Positions 44,636 through 57,235 of a stretch of DNA of 64,000 bases are shown here, piece by piece; positions within the stretch are counted from its first letter, which is position 1; every line of letters starts with the position of its first letter. Source of the stretch: Craterostigma plantagineum (taxonomy: Eukaryota; Streptophyta; Magnoliopsida; Lamiales; Linderniaceae); the NCBI GenBank assembly GCA_027422505.1, contig JAPQWV010000414.1, positions 310,001 through 374,000 of the forward strand. The letters run 5' to 3'. Under the pieces are notes generated by a model. It was given only the letters and a program-made list of their open reading frames with translations. It searched no databases and had not been told where the DNA came from. The position numbers were made by a program, and so were the translations under genes.

Positions 44636-46207
44636 GGTGAAAATTCTCAAAAGGTAATAAATGTGTTTTCTTGTGAATGTGTTGTAACTAAGAAGACGTT
44701 TCACAATCAACGCAGGAAGTCGAGAAAATTTCAAAATACCTCTACTAGCAGAGTAATGGAACATGTTGGCATCAAGGGTCATGGCAAGATGAAACTCGGA
44801 CATTATCGTTTTGGTAGATTTAAGTGCGTTAAGAAAAATATTAAGGAGTGTTGGAAATGATAATATTTTTCTAAATATTAATGTTGGAGTTGTTTTAAAT
44901 TTAATGTTGTGCATTAGGTTGTTGTTGATTTGGTAGATGTGATTAGCTATGATGATGTTTTAGGTCTAAGCTATGATGTGTTTGAGCAATGCTTGTAGCC
45001 TATATATATGTTGTGTGTGTATATTATGTATGAATGTATATAAGTTACAATGTATTATTATGTATGTTATGATGTTGTGATGAAAATTAAAAACCAACAG
45101 ATTGGTCCCCGCCGGTAAATAGCCGTTAATTTGGATGGAAGTTGACACGTCTCGACATTCGAATGGCAAGACTTAAAAATCATAAATTGAACATTTAAAA
45201 GGGGGAAATCCCAAAAAAACAAACAAAATTAAAAAAAAAAATAGGTAAAAAATTCAAACAAGAGAAAAGTACTAAAAATTAAAAAATAAATGATAATAAA
45301 AAATAAATTTAAAATTAAATTAAAATCAAAAAGAAAGAGAGAATGAAAATATATTAAAAGATAAACAGGGACAACATATTAAAAAAAAATGATAAATCAA
45401 AATTTAAGATTAAAAAATAAAAATTAAAAATACATTTATTTATTAAAAACAAAATAAAAAGGAAAAACAAAATTAAGGATAAAAAATGCCTCTAAAATTA
45501 AAAAAGTTTTTAATATATTTATTATAAAAAGGTTTTTGAATTTTCTTCTTTTTTTTTGGATTTTTTAATTTATTAGTTTTTCTTTTCTTTTTTCTTTTTG
45601 AATTTTTTTTTTTTAGGATTTTTCTCTTTTTTAATGTTTATTATTATTTTAACATATTTTCATTCTCTCTTTCTTTTTATTTTAGTTTAATTTATTATTT
45701 TTAGATCTTATTTTTTATTATTTACTTATTTTTTACTTAATTTATTAGTAATTTTCTCTTTTTTTTTCACTCTAATTTTTGAAAATTTTCCACCTTTTGG
45801 AGTTTTTAATTTATGATTTTTGAGTCTAACCAATCGCATATCGACACTTGTCAACTTCAATCCAAATTAACGGCTATTTAACGGCGGGGACCAATTTGGT
45901 TCAAATTCGATAACATCAAGGACTAAATTGGTCGTTGCGGAACATCGGGGACTAAATTGGTCCAGAAGGTAAGCATGGAGAGCATTTTAGGTTTTTTTCC
46001 CCTTTCTGACACTTCAAACAAAGACAAGTTGGGTAAATTTCGAATGATGATGCTTTTGAGTTGTCAATTGTGGCTTTACGGCGGTCCCATATATGAATGA
46101 GGCTTGAATATCATTAGAGTATTTGAAGATCAACAAGAAGTATTACTACAGTAGCCCAAAAATCATAATATAAGTCTCTGAGGAGAAATGAAATAAAAGA
46201 GACACAG

Positions 46208-47438
<1,231 letters not shown>

Positions 47439-47539
47439 GTAAGATAGTGGATGAACGCCGAGAGGATTTCGATCGAAGGTGAAAAATTATACACACTGAA
47501 GATTTTCAATCTCAAGATTGTAATAGCTATTAGCTAGGG

Positions 47540-47602
47540 CTCTTTGTAGTTAAATGGGCTTTTATCGGGCCGTATTACTAAGACCAGCCCAATAAATTGG
47601 GA
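47540..47602 (-). promoter_or_regulatory. RPS25 promoter region with TGGGCY motifs
   Basis: TGGGCT (47555), CGGGCC (47566), AGCCCA (47586) and a nearby AGGGCTC/TAGGGC stretch lie 100-160 bp upstream of the ATG. TGGGCY site II motifs are typical of plant ribosomal protein gene promoters. Confidence 0.6.
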
Positions 47603-48180
47603 TTATATACCCAACGCATTGACCAATATCCAGCATTTTCTTTTAGTTTGTTTTTCTTTTTTTGTCTTTACTATTTGGAATTTAGGATTAGTTAGGCGTC
47701 AAATAGCTCTAAGAGCACCACGAGCTAGAGAGTTCATCACCTTTATGTTGACAACAAACATCAAAGTTTGAAATAAAAAATAATGAATGATAAAGAAATA
47801 TATGTTCCGCTCGATTAACTCTTTCAAGGTGAAAGGGAACCAAGAAACGATGGGAGTGAATGATCATGGGAAGCCATTAATTTTTCTTTTCTTACATTAT
47901 TAAAAAATAAGTCCATGTCGTCCTTCGACTTTTAGTAATATTTAAGGCATTTCTCTACCATTTATTATTCTTTCCTCTTGATCGAGCCCTGCAATCTTCT
48001 CATCACTGGTAAGGAATTTTATTGTATATTTGCCTACGTTTGTTTCTATATTACTTTGCCTTTATCCTCATTTGGTCGCGGTTCATTGATGTTAGTTATA
48101 TAGTGAACGGCAATCTTCTGGTTTTGTTGAATAATGCTTATTGGAAGATGTTCTTTTTATTTCTGCATTATTTCCTCTTA
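47603..48180. other. Intergenic, no supported gene
   Basis: AT-rich DNA between the RPS25 promoter and the CACTA element. Nothing recognisable. Confidence 0.6.
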
Positions 48181-48566
48181 TCCCTCTACAAAAACAAGTT
48201 TAGATAGCGGCGGACCAAAACGCCGACGCACAATTAGCGACGGTTATTTGCGACAACATTTCCGTCGCTACAGTTTGCGACGGATCTCCATCGCTAAAAA
48301 ATCCATCGAAAATCCGCCGTGAAACTGCGACGGGTAAACAGTCGCAGAGTTTAGCGACGGTTATTCCGTCGGAAAACTTGGCGGCCGCAAATCCGTCGCT
48401 AAACTGTCGCAAAGTTGCGACTTTCTAGTGGTTTGTTAGCGACGGATTTTCCGTCGCTAAGTGGGCAAAATTCATGGGCTGTTAATTTGGCCACGGAATT
48501 TCAGCCGCTAACGTAAATTAACTTTAATAGCAGGCTATCTTATTGCTTTTCTGACAGACTTACGAG

Positions 48567-49222
48567 AGTAGGGGTGGCATCGGGCCGGGTAGTCGGGTAT
48601 CGGGTAATTCGGGTTCGGGTTTAGATTTTAACTACCCGAACCCGACCCGATCTACGACAGTTACCTGCTTGTTGGGTATATATCGGGTTCGGGTACCCGA
48701 TTTGAATTGAAAGATTAAAAATATTATAATGCAATATAAATATCAAAATATTATACTAAGTAGATATATAATATTGCATATTTTATTTTAATTAAATATA
48801 ATATATACATATTTTTATATGTATATTAATAAAATTTTGAGAATATATATTTATATTTTTATAAGAATTTATGAATTGAAATAAAATATCACTTGTTAAT
48901 TATACAATTAAAATATGAAATTAAACGAAATATTGTTTAAAACTTTAACATCACTCAAGTTAGATATTGATATATAAATATGTATTATAACTTTTTAATG
49001 TTTATATATTAAAACTAAAATATTATTTTTAAAAAAACAAATCAGGTACTCGAATAACCCAACCGGATAGTAAATTACTACCCGATACCCGACCCGATTA
49101 ATAACATCGGTTATCGGATAACCCGATACCCGACAAATAACCCGAACTACCCGACCCGAACTACCCGAACCCAATCGGATTCGGGTAAAATCCGAATACC
49201 CGAACCCGAACGCTCACCCCTA
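48567..49222. mobile_element. Small hAT element nested in the CACTA element
   Basis: 656 bp. Ends AGTAGGGGTG and CACCCCTA; the tips continue as long C/G-rich inverted sequence built of GGGTA(T)CGGGT and ACCCGAACCCGA units around an AT-rich centre. The 8-bp duplication CTTACGAG is perfect at 48559-48566 and 49223-49230 (a 6-bp reading, TACGAG with longer tips, is also possible). No coding sequence. Confidence 0.9.
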
Positions 49223-49464
49223 CTTACGAGTTTCTGTTTGTGTTAACAAGATTCACGGATCCGGTTTTCGTTTGCATGTTAGAAATTATACTATATATGC
49301 TTCGTTTTCGTTAACATACAAATCTGATATTATATCGCTTCGTACTTTGGGCATATTATATATTTTTCGCATACATATCTTCTAATATTTAACATAAATA
49401 TTATACATATTATCCAGCTGATATATACACTCGGAAGCATTATATTATCTTTATCTACAAAATA

Positions 49465-49854
49465 ATGAAGAATGAGATGTATGAATGGTTCGTCAACACC
49501 CGCCAATGGTCTCAGAACGAAAGTCTCAAACAAGGTATGACGGAGATGAATCAAAGAATGACTCAAAGAATGACGGAGATGGATCGAAAGATGAACGAGC
49601 TAACTCAGCAATTACAGTTGCGTTCGTCTCAAGGAGAGGCGGGTCCTTAGCATGCCGCTATATCTCTGTTTTACCAACCGGCCTTCCAACCTTCGCCATT
49701 AGCAGCTCACCAATCTTTCGTGGCGATGTTGGGCTCGGGATATCAAACATCGCCATTTCCCCAATTTTCCGGTCAGATTCTGTCACAAATTTCGCCCACG
49801 TCGCAAAATCTAAATCATTCTCCTACATACGCTAATACTCGATTAGATGATTAG
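49465..49854 (+). pseudogene. CACTA internal protein remnant
   Basis: Starts MKNEMYEWFVNTRQW and forms a Met/Gln/Arg-rich coiled coil to residue 60. An in-frame TAG at 49648-49650 is followed by about 67 more in-frame codons rich in Gln, Pro and Ser, ending at 49854. This composition fits the C-terminal part of plant En/Spm-type transposon proteins, but no catalytic motif is present. Assignment is by location and composition. Confidence 0.5.
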
Positions 49855-50495
49855 TTTTTGTGTTGTAATGTGCTAAGCTTCGGATGTAAAATACTTCTTA
49901 TGGTAATTAGTATTATTAGCTTTTAATATTTTTTTATATTTAATTAATAGTTTTAAAATTATTATATTTAAAATAAATTATTACGGAACAATATTATTAA
50001 TATTTTAACTAAATATGACAAATTAATATTATATATAAAAATCTGCATAAATTTCAGCTTTCCGACGGGCTATTATCACATCAAAGTCAGTCGCAAACTC
50101 CGTAACAAAGTTAGCGACGGACACGTTGTCGCTAATTCAGCAACAAGCAATGACGGTTATCCATCGCTAACTCCGTCGCAAACTTTGCGACGGAAATATG
50201 GTCTCTAACTCTTCAGCAAGCGAAGACGTTAATCCGTCGCTGAATGCCGTCGCTATTTTAGTGACGCCAGTGTGGTCGCTTGTCCGTAGCTAAGTTTGTG
50301 ACGGAATTTCCATCGCAAATATAGCTACGGAATTTCCGCCGCAATTCTCCGCTGCTAAATTAGCGACGGATTTTGCGACGGTTCCAATCTTTCCGACAAG
50401 TGAGTAGCGACGGACTCCTCCCGTCGCTAAACCATATTAGCGGCCGAAAAGCTATGGCTCTGCCTGTCGCAAATCGGAAGGATTTTATAGTGTCC

Positions 50496-50758
50496 TTGAT
50501 TGCTGTCTCGAGTTATTCCTACATATATATTCGCAAAAGAAGGAAGGTTTTAAATCCTTATTCATATATCATGATCATGTCTGCATCCCGTTAATAATAA
50601 GCATATATGATGAACGGAAGCATCTTATATTAAAATAAAAAAGGCATATATATATGACGATAAATGTTACGTATAATTTGCAGGCGAGACGCCATTTTCA
50701 CGAAAATCTGATGTGTTCATCTCTTTGATCATACTTTCTTCAAAGAAGACTAGCAAAC
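50496..50758. other. Upstream of the SEC14-like pseudogene
   Basis: AT-rich sequence between the CACTA end and the first SEC14-like ATG; presumably its old promoter and leader. No other feature. Confidence 0.5.
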
Positions 50759-53700
50759 ATGAGTGAAAATATGTCAGGATCCCTTGAACGCCCCATCCGA
50801 CCAAGTAAATAATAAGCTTATGTATTTTACTTATGTACTTACATCATTGCAATATAGATGATCTTTCACTACATAATCTTACTGGTATGTTTAGTATGAG
50901 ATATTCAATGCGAAAATTGTTATGGTTCACATCGAGCCATCGTACGGACGGCTACGCTTGTCCTTTTCTCTTTTCGGCATTGAATTCAGCATACCAGACG
51001 CACCATAAATGAAATGTAACGAACTATTTTCGATTTCCATGCGTTATTATTTTCTCGGGAACGTCTCGAGAAGATTGACATGGCGGAAAACACAGAAAAG
51101 GAAAACGCGCATCGGTTCCCTCAAGAGGGTGGCCATAAGCGCTTCGAACAAGTTCAGAAACTCACTTACCAAAAAAGGCCAAAGAAGCAGCAAATGTCCA
51201 TATCGTCTTCGACGACGAGCACGACGCCGAGGAAATGCAGGCCGTCGACGGCTTCCGTCAGGCACTCATCCCGAAGAGCTCCTACCATCGAAGCACGACG
51301 ACTACCACATGCTCGTCAGGTAATTGTTATTAGTACTATTATTATTCGTTCATTTAAGTCGAAGAAGAAGAAGTATCGAAAGAAAAAAAGGCCAAATTAT
51401 GATTTTATTTTTTTTGTTCTATAGAGCATACAATGTGTTCTTAAGAAAAGGAATTTGTCCATTTTTTGGGTCTGGAAACGTATAAGAACTGTTGAATGGA
51501 AATGGAAAAAGGATGTAACTTCAGTTCCTTCGGAATTGCTAGTCAATCCTCTTTCCGATAGGGGCAGTGGCGGCGTTACAAGGATACCTACTAAATGGTT
51601 GTAATTTGAGACATTAGTTTCACATTTGTAGCACTTTGATGACAACTAAGTTAACTGTTGTATTATTACGTCATCAATGTTTCAAACTCGACGACAACTA
51701 ATCGACGAATTTCGATACACATCGTGATCAAATCGCTTCAAATTTGAAAAAAAAATTGCTGACGTGAATTTGCAACGCCTCAAATTGCTGCATTGAAACT
51801 TATTATCCTAAGATTATCGTTTCCTAAATAGCATTCCCTCAAATATGCAGGATTAAAAAGATATCACGCAATCTCCGTTTTGCCGCTTTGACGTTTATAC
51901 AAAGAATGATATTTCCTCAGGTTCTTGAAGGTGAGAAAATTTGACATCGAGGAGACGAAGCTTATGTGGACCGATATGCTTCAGTGGAAGGAGTTCGGCG
52001 CCGACACTATTATGGAGGTTTTCTTTCTTTCCTTTTTCTTTTACTTTTTATCACGGTCGGTCATGTGGGATATGGGGTAGGTCACATAAATTTTGGGGGA
52101 CTAGTCCTACTGAAAGCAGTGGTCGTTTCATAGCCGAAGTTTTAGAATGAACTTAGTCGGACGTAGGGACTATAGAGCGTTATGAAGATGCATACATGCC
52201 AAAGACAATAAAATATGTATGTAAGAAGAAAAAAATGAGCTTTTTTTTTTGGCGTCGTGGAGTTCAAGGAGAGGGATGAGGTGCTTAAATACTACCCGCA
52301 AGGGTACCACGGCATGGACAAGGAAGGGCGCCCAGTGTACATCGAGAGGCTCGGGCAGGTCGACTCGACGAAGCTCATGCAGGCCACGACCATTGACAGG
52401 TATTTGAAGTATCAAAGTCCAAGAATTCGAGAGGACTTTCATTGACAAGTTCCCCGCTTGCTCCATCATCGCCAAGAAGCACATCGATCAGAGCACCACC
52501 ATCCTCGACGTCCAGGGAGTGGTAATAAATAATTACGAAATGTTCCGGTTTTTTTTAAATCGTCTACCAGAATCCGCGCCTAGGTTATTTGACCTTTGTG
52601 AGATATACTTTTCCAGGGGCTCAAGAATTTCAACAAGAACGCGTGATCTCGTCTAACGCCTTTAAAAGATCGACGCCGATAATTACCCTGAGGTAAGGCG
52701 GAGATGTGATTGTTCGCCATTTTTGTTCGTATTTACTGAGACTAACTTTTTTGCGTCTTTTCGAAGACATTATTCCGCATGTATATCATCAATGCGGGGT
52801 CGGGGTTTAGGCTATTGTGGAACACGGTCAAGTCGTTCCTCGACCCGAAGACCACCGCCAAGATTCATGTAAGAATCTCGCTACATCGATCGATATCTCT
52901 TCTTTAGTATCCGAAGTATTTTGTTAATAATGTTATGTCTTTAAAAAGGTTCTCGGCAACAAGTACCAAAGCAAGCTGCTCGAGGTCATCGACGCTAGGT
53001 AGCGAGCGAATACTCACAAAAATCTCCGACGAGTCGGACTATTTCTTTTTCTTTTATCTCAGGCGGCGCAGTTGTAATAATTTACGATGTCCTAATATAA
53101 ATTTAGCGAACTCCCTGATTTCTTGGGCGGAACATGCACGTGCACAATAAGGGCGGATGCATGCTCTCGGATAAGGGGCCTTGGAACGACGCTGACATCG
53201 TGAAGGTTTGTTTTATTACACGCTATAAACATCCATCGAATGCGCCGCACGCTTTGTTACATAGTTATTTATATTTGTTTGTCTTTGATGTCGTTATTCT
53301 TTTTTTCGTTCTCATGATCTTAAGATGGTCCGAAAAGGTGAGCACAAATGTGCGCCCAAATTAACCGTTACGTTCGCCGACGAGAAAACCATCTCGGAGG
53401 ATGAAGGCGCTTCGAAGGTAATTTACTTTAGGTATGTTGTTTTCCATCTAGTTCTAATAACATAGAATGTTAGAGAATCGTAAAAATTATCTTTTTGTTT
53501 TTTTATCGCGCATAGGGAGTGAAGAGAAACAACTATTCCAACTCAACGGGCGCTTCTTCTCCGAAACGAGCGACCACATCGCGCACCTCCATCTCTCTCC
53601 CATTCAAGAAGAGGTGTATGATCAATTTTGTGTTGGCGACCGCCCAAGATTGATGTCTTAATAATAACTCCATTTGGTTCGTAGGAAGTGAAAAGCTGCG

Positions 53701-54650
53701 AAAACGCCGCTCATGAGCCCGAAGTCTACGTTCTTGTGGTGAAAAAGAACGTCACTTTGTCTCGCCCGAAGGCAGGGAAATGCGACTACTTCAAACCCTC
53801 CAAAGGTAAATAAACCCTAAAGTCGTTGAAGATTGCACGGCGAGAACATGAAACTCAATTACTACTCACATTATTATTCCTGGATCGAAAAATCACACCA
53901 CCCCCAAGGGCACGTTCCCACTTCATGTTGGAGGTATATGTTTCAAATCAATTAGGGACCCTGACCTTTGCTATTAGGCAGGGAGTGTGACATTCTCAGT
54001 GCGTGGTGCCAGTTCATATCCGATTGAGTGAGAATACCTCGAGAGCCACTATATACAAATAGGGTTTGTGTGGAAACCCTCTTAGTAAAAAAAAACTTCA
54101 GCAACTTTTAGGATGAAATCCTTAATTTTCTACTAACTCGTTTTGATTACCGGAGTATTACCCGTCATCGCACGACGCATGCAAGGAGACGACCTCAGCA
54201 ACCAGATGGGCATGCTGACGTTCGTGATGGGAGTGGTCACCATGGTTCTCATGATGAAGAACATGCCGAAGAAGCTCACCGACGCCACCCTATACTCTTC
54301 GTCCATGCACGACGAAATTAGGGCCCATAACAATAAGGTTAGCGGTCGTAATCATCACGATCAGATGACCACCACCACCACAACCTCGGAGGGAATCTCG
54401 ACCGAGAATTCAAGACGATGACAAAGTGCGTAAACGGGCTCGAGGACAAGGTGACGGTCCTCTGAAAAAGCCGGCCGTCATGCCGTCCAACAAGGAGGAA
54501 TTGCTGGCTAAAGTCGTGGGGCTAGTCGAGGAGCTCGAGCACCACTTGTCGGCGGCCCAGAAGGCGCTCGAGCAGGCGCTTTCCCAGCAAGTGGAGCTAC
54601 TGGCTTACATTGAGAAGAAGAAGAAAAACAAGAGTTTCTTCGTTTTCTGA
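50759..54650 (+). pseudogene. SEC14-like phosphatidylinositol transfer protein (SFH type), degenerate
   Basis: Recognisable exons in order: about 50759-50803; to 51319; 51921-52017; about 52258-52521; 52617-52691; 52767-52868; 52949-52998; 53107-53205; 53325-53417; about 53516-53613; 53685-53805; 54140-54650. They cover the SFH N-terminus (RIGSLK), CRAL-TRIO-N (HDDYHMLVRFLK across a splice), the SEC14 lipid domain ([63 protein letters not shown]) and the C-terminal coiled coil with the Lys-rich, Phe-ending tail. Lesions: two shifts before 51319, one extra base near 52418, a TGA at 52644-52646 with two TAA after it, and a shift near 53142. Too many for chance sequence errors. Confidence 0.8.
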
Positions 54651-57235
54651 GCCAAGAATATATACGTGGGTGTTATTATGACGGTATTGTTTTTCTTTTT
54701 TTGCGTGAATTGGAGCATATCGATCGATTTTGTCCAACTTCTTGGAAGCTAAGACAGAAATTGTGTGTTTGTGTGGCTTTTGAGTGGGAGAAGTGTTCGT
54801 GAACCATTTGTACGTTTCTTAACTGGACTTCTTTATGTTTTAATTGAATTTCTTTTGGGTGTACTGTATTTATTAAATTTCATAGCCTTGCACTCTTGTG
54901 GCAAAATCAAAATCAAACGAAAGTAGTGCACTAGATATTGCTAGATAATACATGGTAGTTACTATTGGGCAATTAATGTCATGTCCCTAAGTTACTTAGC
55001 CAATTTCTTCGCCGAAATGTTAGGGATTATGAGGTTCGTGTTCCGTCTAAAACCACACCAACGATATTTAGACAAAGGGACGAACGACGATTTACAAGAA
55101 GGCGACCCTACTTCCTAATTGGAATAATTTGGCGGAAGACCTGTTCTAACAAAAACTTTTTAAAGAAATAATATACATATATAACATAGTATCGGGTTTA
55201 CAAAACACATCACTATAATACATCGGGCCAAAGCCCCAAAAATTTAAACCAGAATACCCTATATCTCTCCACAGGTCGCATCCCACGTACTGTGCCGCCT
55301 TCAAAATCCCGTGGACTCACCGCCGCCAGCCTCTCTAATGCTCAACCCTGACACTCAGCGGTGTCGGATTCTGTCTTACCTATAAAATAAAATCCTGAGC
55401 AATTGCCCAGTAGGTGGTGGTAAAAACATGCAATGCGTGCGTGCACTCAACGCAATCCACAAGTCCTCACAACATGATATAATGCACGTTCAAACCTACG
55501 TCATCTCTCAATACATAATGGGGTCCTAGGTTAGACTCGGCACCCCTGGGCGCAATGGCAAAGTACGTTATAACCATGCGCAGCCCACGCCGCCCGTGCC
55601 AGGTCGCTCCTTCCACAATCCAATCTCACCCGACGGTTTTGCACCCCGAGTCGTGTACCACTATACCCGAGTAGACAAGTCACTCCACGCCTGTCTGCCG
55701 TCACTGAGCCAAATTATATATCAGGTGGTGTACATCTCGGGTGGCTCAATCCCGAGTAGACAGGTCTCGCTAAGCCTATCTCCCACCAGGTTCCCAATAT
55801 AGTCTAAACCTGACTGCCAAAATCGGCAACTCTACCCCACTCATCCGACACCGCAAGGCGTCACCGTACAGATACGGTACATCCATCTCTCACGTGGCGT
55901 GTCATGAAATGCACACATAAAACAGTTACATGTAACACATAACGTGTCTCAAACATCGAAATCACATACTCGTATAACTAACAAACTAGACCGAACGTTT
56001 TAAAATCCCAAAAATATGGATTGACTCGAAAATCCTAGTCAAAGTACAAAAATATTTTAATTGAAAATAATTTGGGCTGAAAAATAATTTTACTTAAAAT
56101 TAGGTCAAAGCCCAAACCTTAATTGCCCGATCTCACATTTTAAACATTGGTCAACCCGCGAAAGTTCGAGTCAATGCTCGAGTTCGCGAATCGCCCGATC
56201 AAATGCGCGAAGCCCGGTTTAAGCCCGCGAGAAGCCCGACGCCACTCACAGGAATCACTCCGCGAAAGTGAGGTCGGCCCGCGAGAACTTAAAGTCGGCC
56301 CGGCGCTATCTCACAACTCGTGAAATGCTCCAGCTCGCGAGAACCCGAATTTTGGCCCGCGAAACTTATTTTACTCATACGTCGAAAACCTTTGGGCCCG
56401 CGACAAACTTTCGCGACCTGAAACCTATTCGGCCGATTTCACTGTTCGTTCGAAACTCTTTCTTTCACTCACACTTCGCGAAATAACATGGCCCGCGATC
56501 TTAAATCCTCCCAAAATTATCTAACTTATAAGTCGCCAACTAAATCGGCCTGACACATATTCAAAACTTCATAAAATCTACAGTACCCACGAAAAACAGT
56601 TCCTCATGTCAAAAACCCTAAATTTCCAGAAATACTAGCATGATCATCACCACGAAACACGTCAGCGCCACATAAATATCAAGAACTCATATAATGAGCT
56701 CGAAAAACAGATAGTAACACGTTAAAAACATCACCAAAACCTCGAAAAATCGTAAAAGAAACCCTTGTGAACTCGGATGACCTTTCATCCGAACTCTAAA
56801 ATATTCTAGGACAGTAATACGGGTTCGCAGGGGTCAAAAACTACCTACCTTTCCTCCTAGCTTAGTTTGAGATAACTTCCTAGGTTGAAAATCGAACTGA
56901 GCTTGTTTCCTTTGCTGCTCTTTATTTCTTTCGTCACCTACACTTCAGCTAATCCCTTATACCATACCACGTAAAGCAGTAAATTGTAGTGATTTGAATT
57001 TTTTTTCTTGTTTAGTGTATATTAAAACGATCTAACAGAATGATTTTCTGTTACGTTGCAGGGAAGATGACAGAGGTTAGAGGAGAAGAATCTGAGAATT
57101 GTTAGGGAGAGAGAAGAATAAGACAAAATAGATTTAAGATAATTTTCTGCTTAATTCCTCATAAGCTCGTACAACAATCTATATATAGAGTTTTCTTTAG
57201 ATAAAATATGCTGAATGTAAATGGGCTAAGCCCTT
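54651..57235. other. No gene; CGCGA-rich segment, possible LTR relic
   Basis: Contains no supported gene. From about 55018 (TGTTAGGGATTATGAGG) onward the phrasing, including 'gcaattgcccagtaggtgg' near 55400, recalls plant gypsy LTRs, but no partner LTR or primer site is in the window. The stretch 56157-56498 has about twelve CGCGA motifs. The last 130 bases (57100-57235) are AT-rich with a TATATATAGAG stretch. Confidence 0.4.

Larger units (their letters stand above)
32998..45099 (+). mobile_element. Non-autonomous gag-protease copia element, split by a gypsy element
   Basis: LTRs run TGTTGGAAATG...CCAACA. The left LTR is 32998-33007 plus 42852-43116 (split by the gypsy insertion) and the right LTR is 44849-45099. 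The primer site TGGTATCAGAGC is at 43118-43129, directly after the left LTR. A purine-rich stretch (AATATTAAGGAG) precedes the right LTR. Flanks AATTG (32993-32997) and GATTG (45100-45104) fit a decayed 5-bp duplication. The internal part is only 1.73 kb and holds gag and protease but no integrase, RT or RNase H. The LTRs differ by several substitutions and short indels. Confidence 0.8.
32895..46000. mobile_element. Foldback (long inverted repeat) element, outermost of a triple nest
   Basis: Sequence 32902-32997 matches, inverted, the stretch near 45895-45991: both run CCTAAA(A/G)TG...GGACCAATTTA...ATCGAATTTG-ACCAAATTG with small differences. Beyond the inserted copia the match continues: ATTGGTCCCCGCCGG at 45101 is mirrored by CGGCGGGGACCAAT ending near 45894. 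AT-rich arms (for example AAAGAAAGAGAGAATGAAAATAT, mirrored at 45655-45680) meet near 45500. The element itself is about 1.0 kb without inserts and is non-coding. The target duplication was not resolved, so the family (Mutator-like or foldback) is open. Confidence 0.65.
48184..50492. mobile_element. CACTA (En/Spm-like) element, non-autonomous
   Basis: The right end reads ...TTTTATAGTG (CACTATAAAA inverted, ending 50492). The left end CTCTACAAAAACAAG from 48184 is a one-base variant of CACTACAAAA. The 3-bp duplication TCC lies at 48181-48183 and 50493-50495, the expected size for CACTA. Subterminal zones (48200-48470 and 50060-50450) are packed with GCGACGG / CCGTCGC motifs in both orientations, the usual transposase-binding arrays. 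A hAT element sits inside. Only a small transposon-protein remnant is left. Confidence 0.85.
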
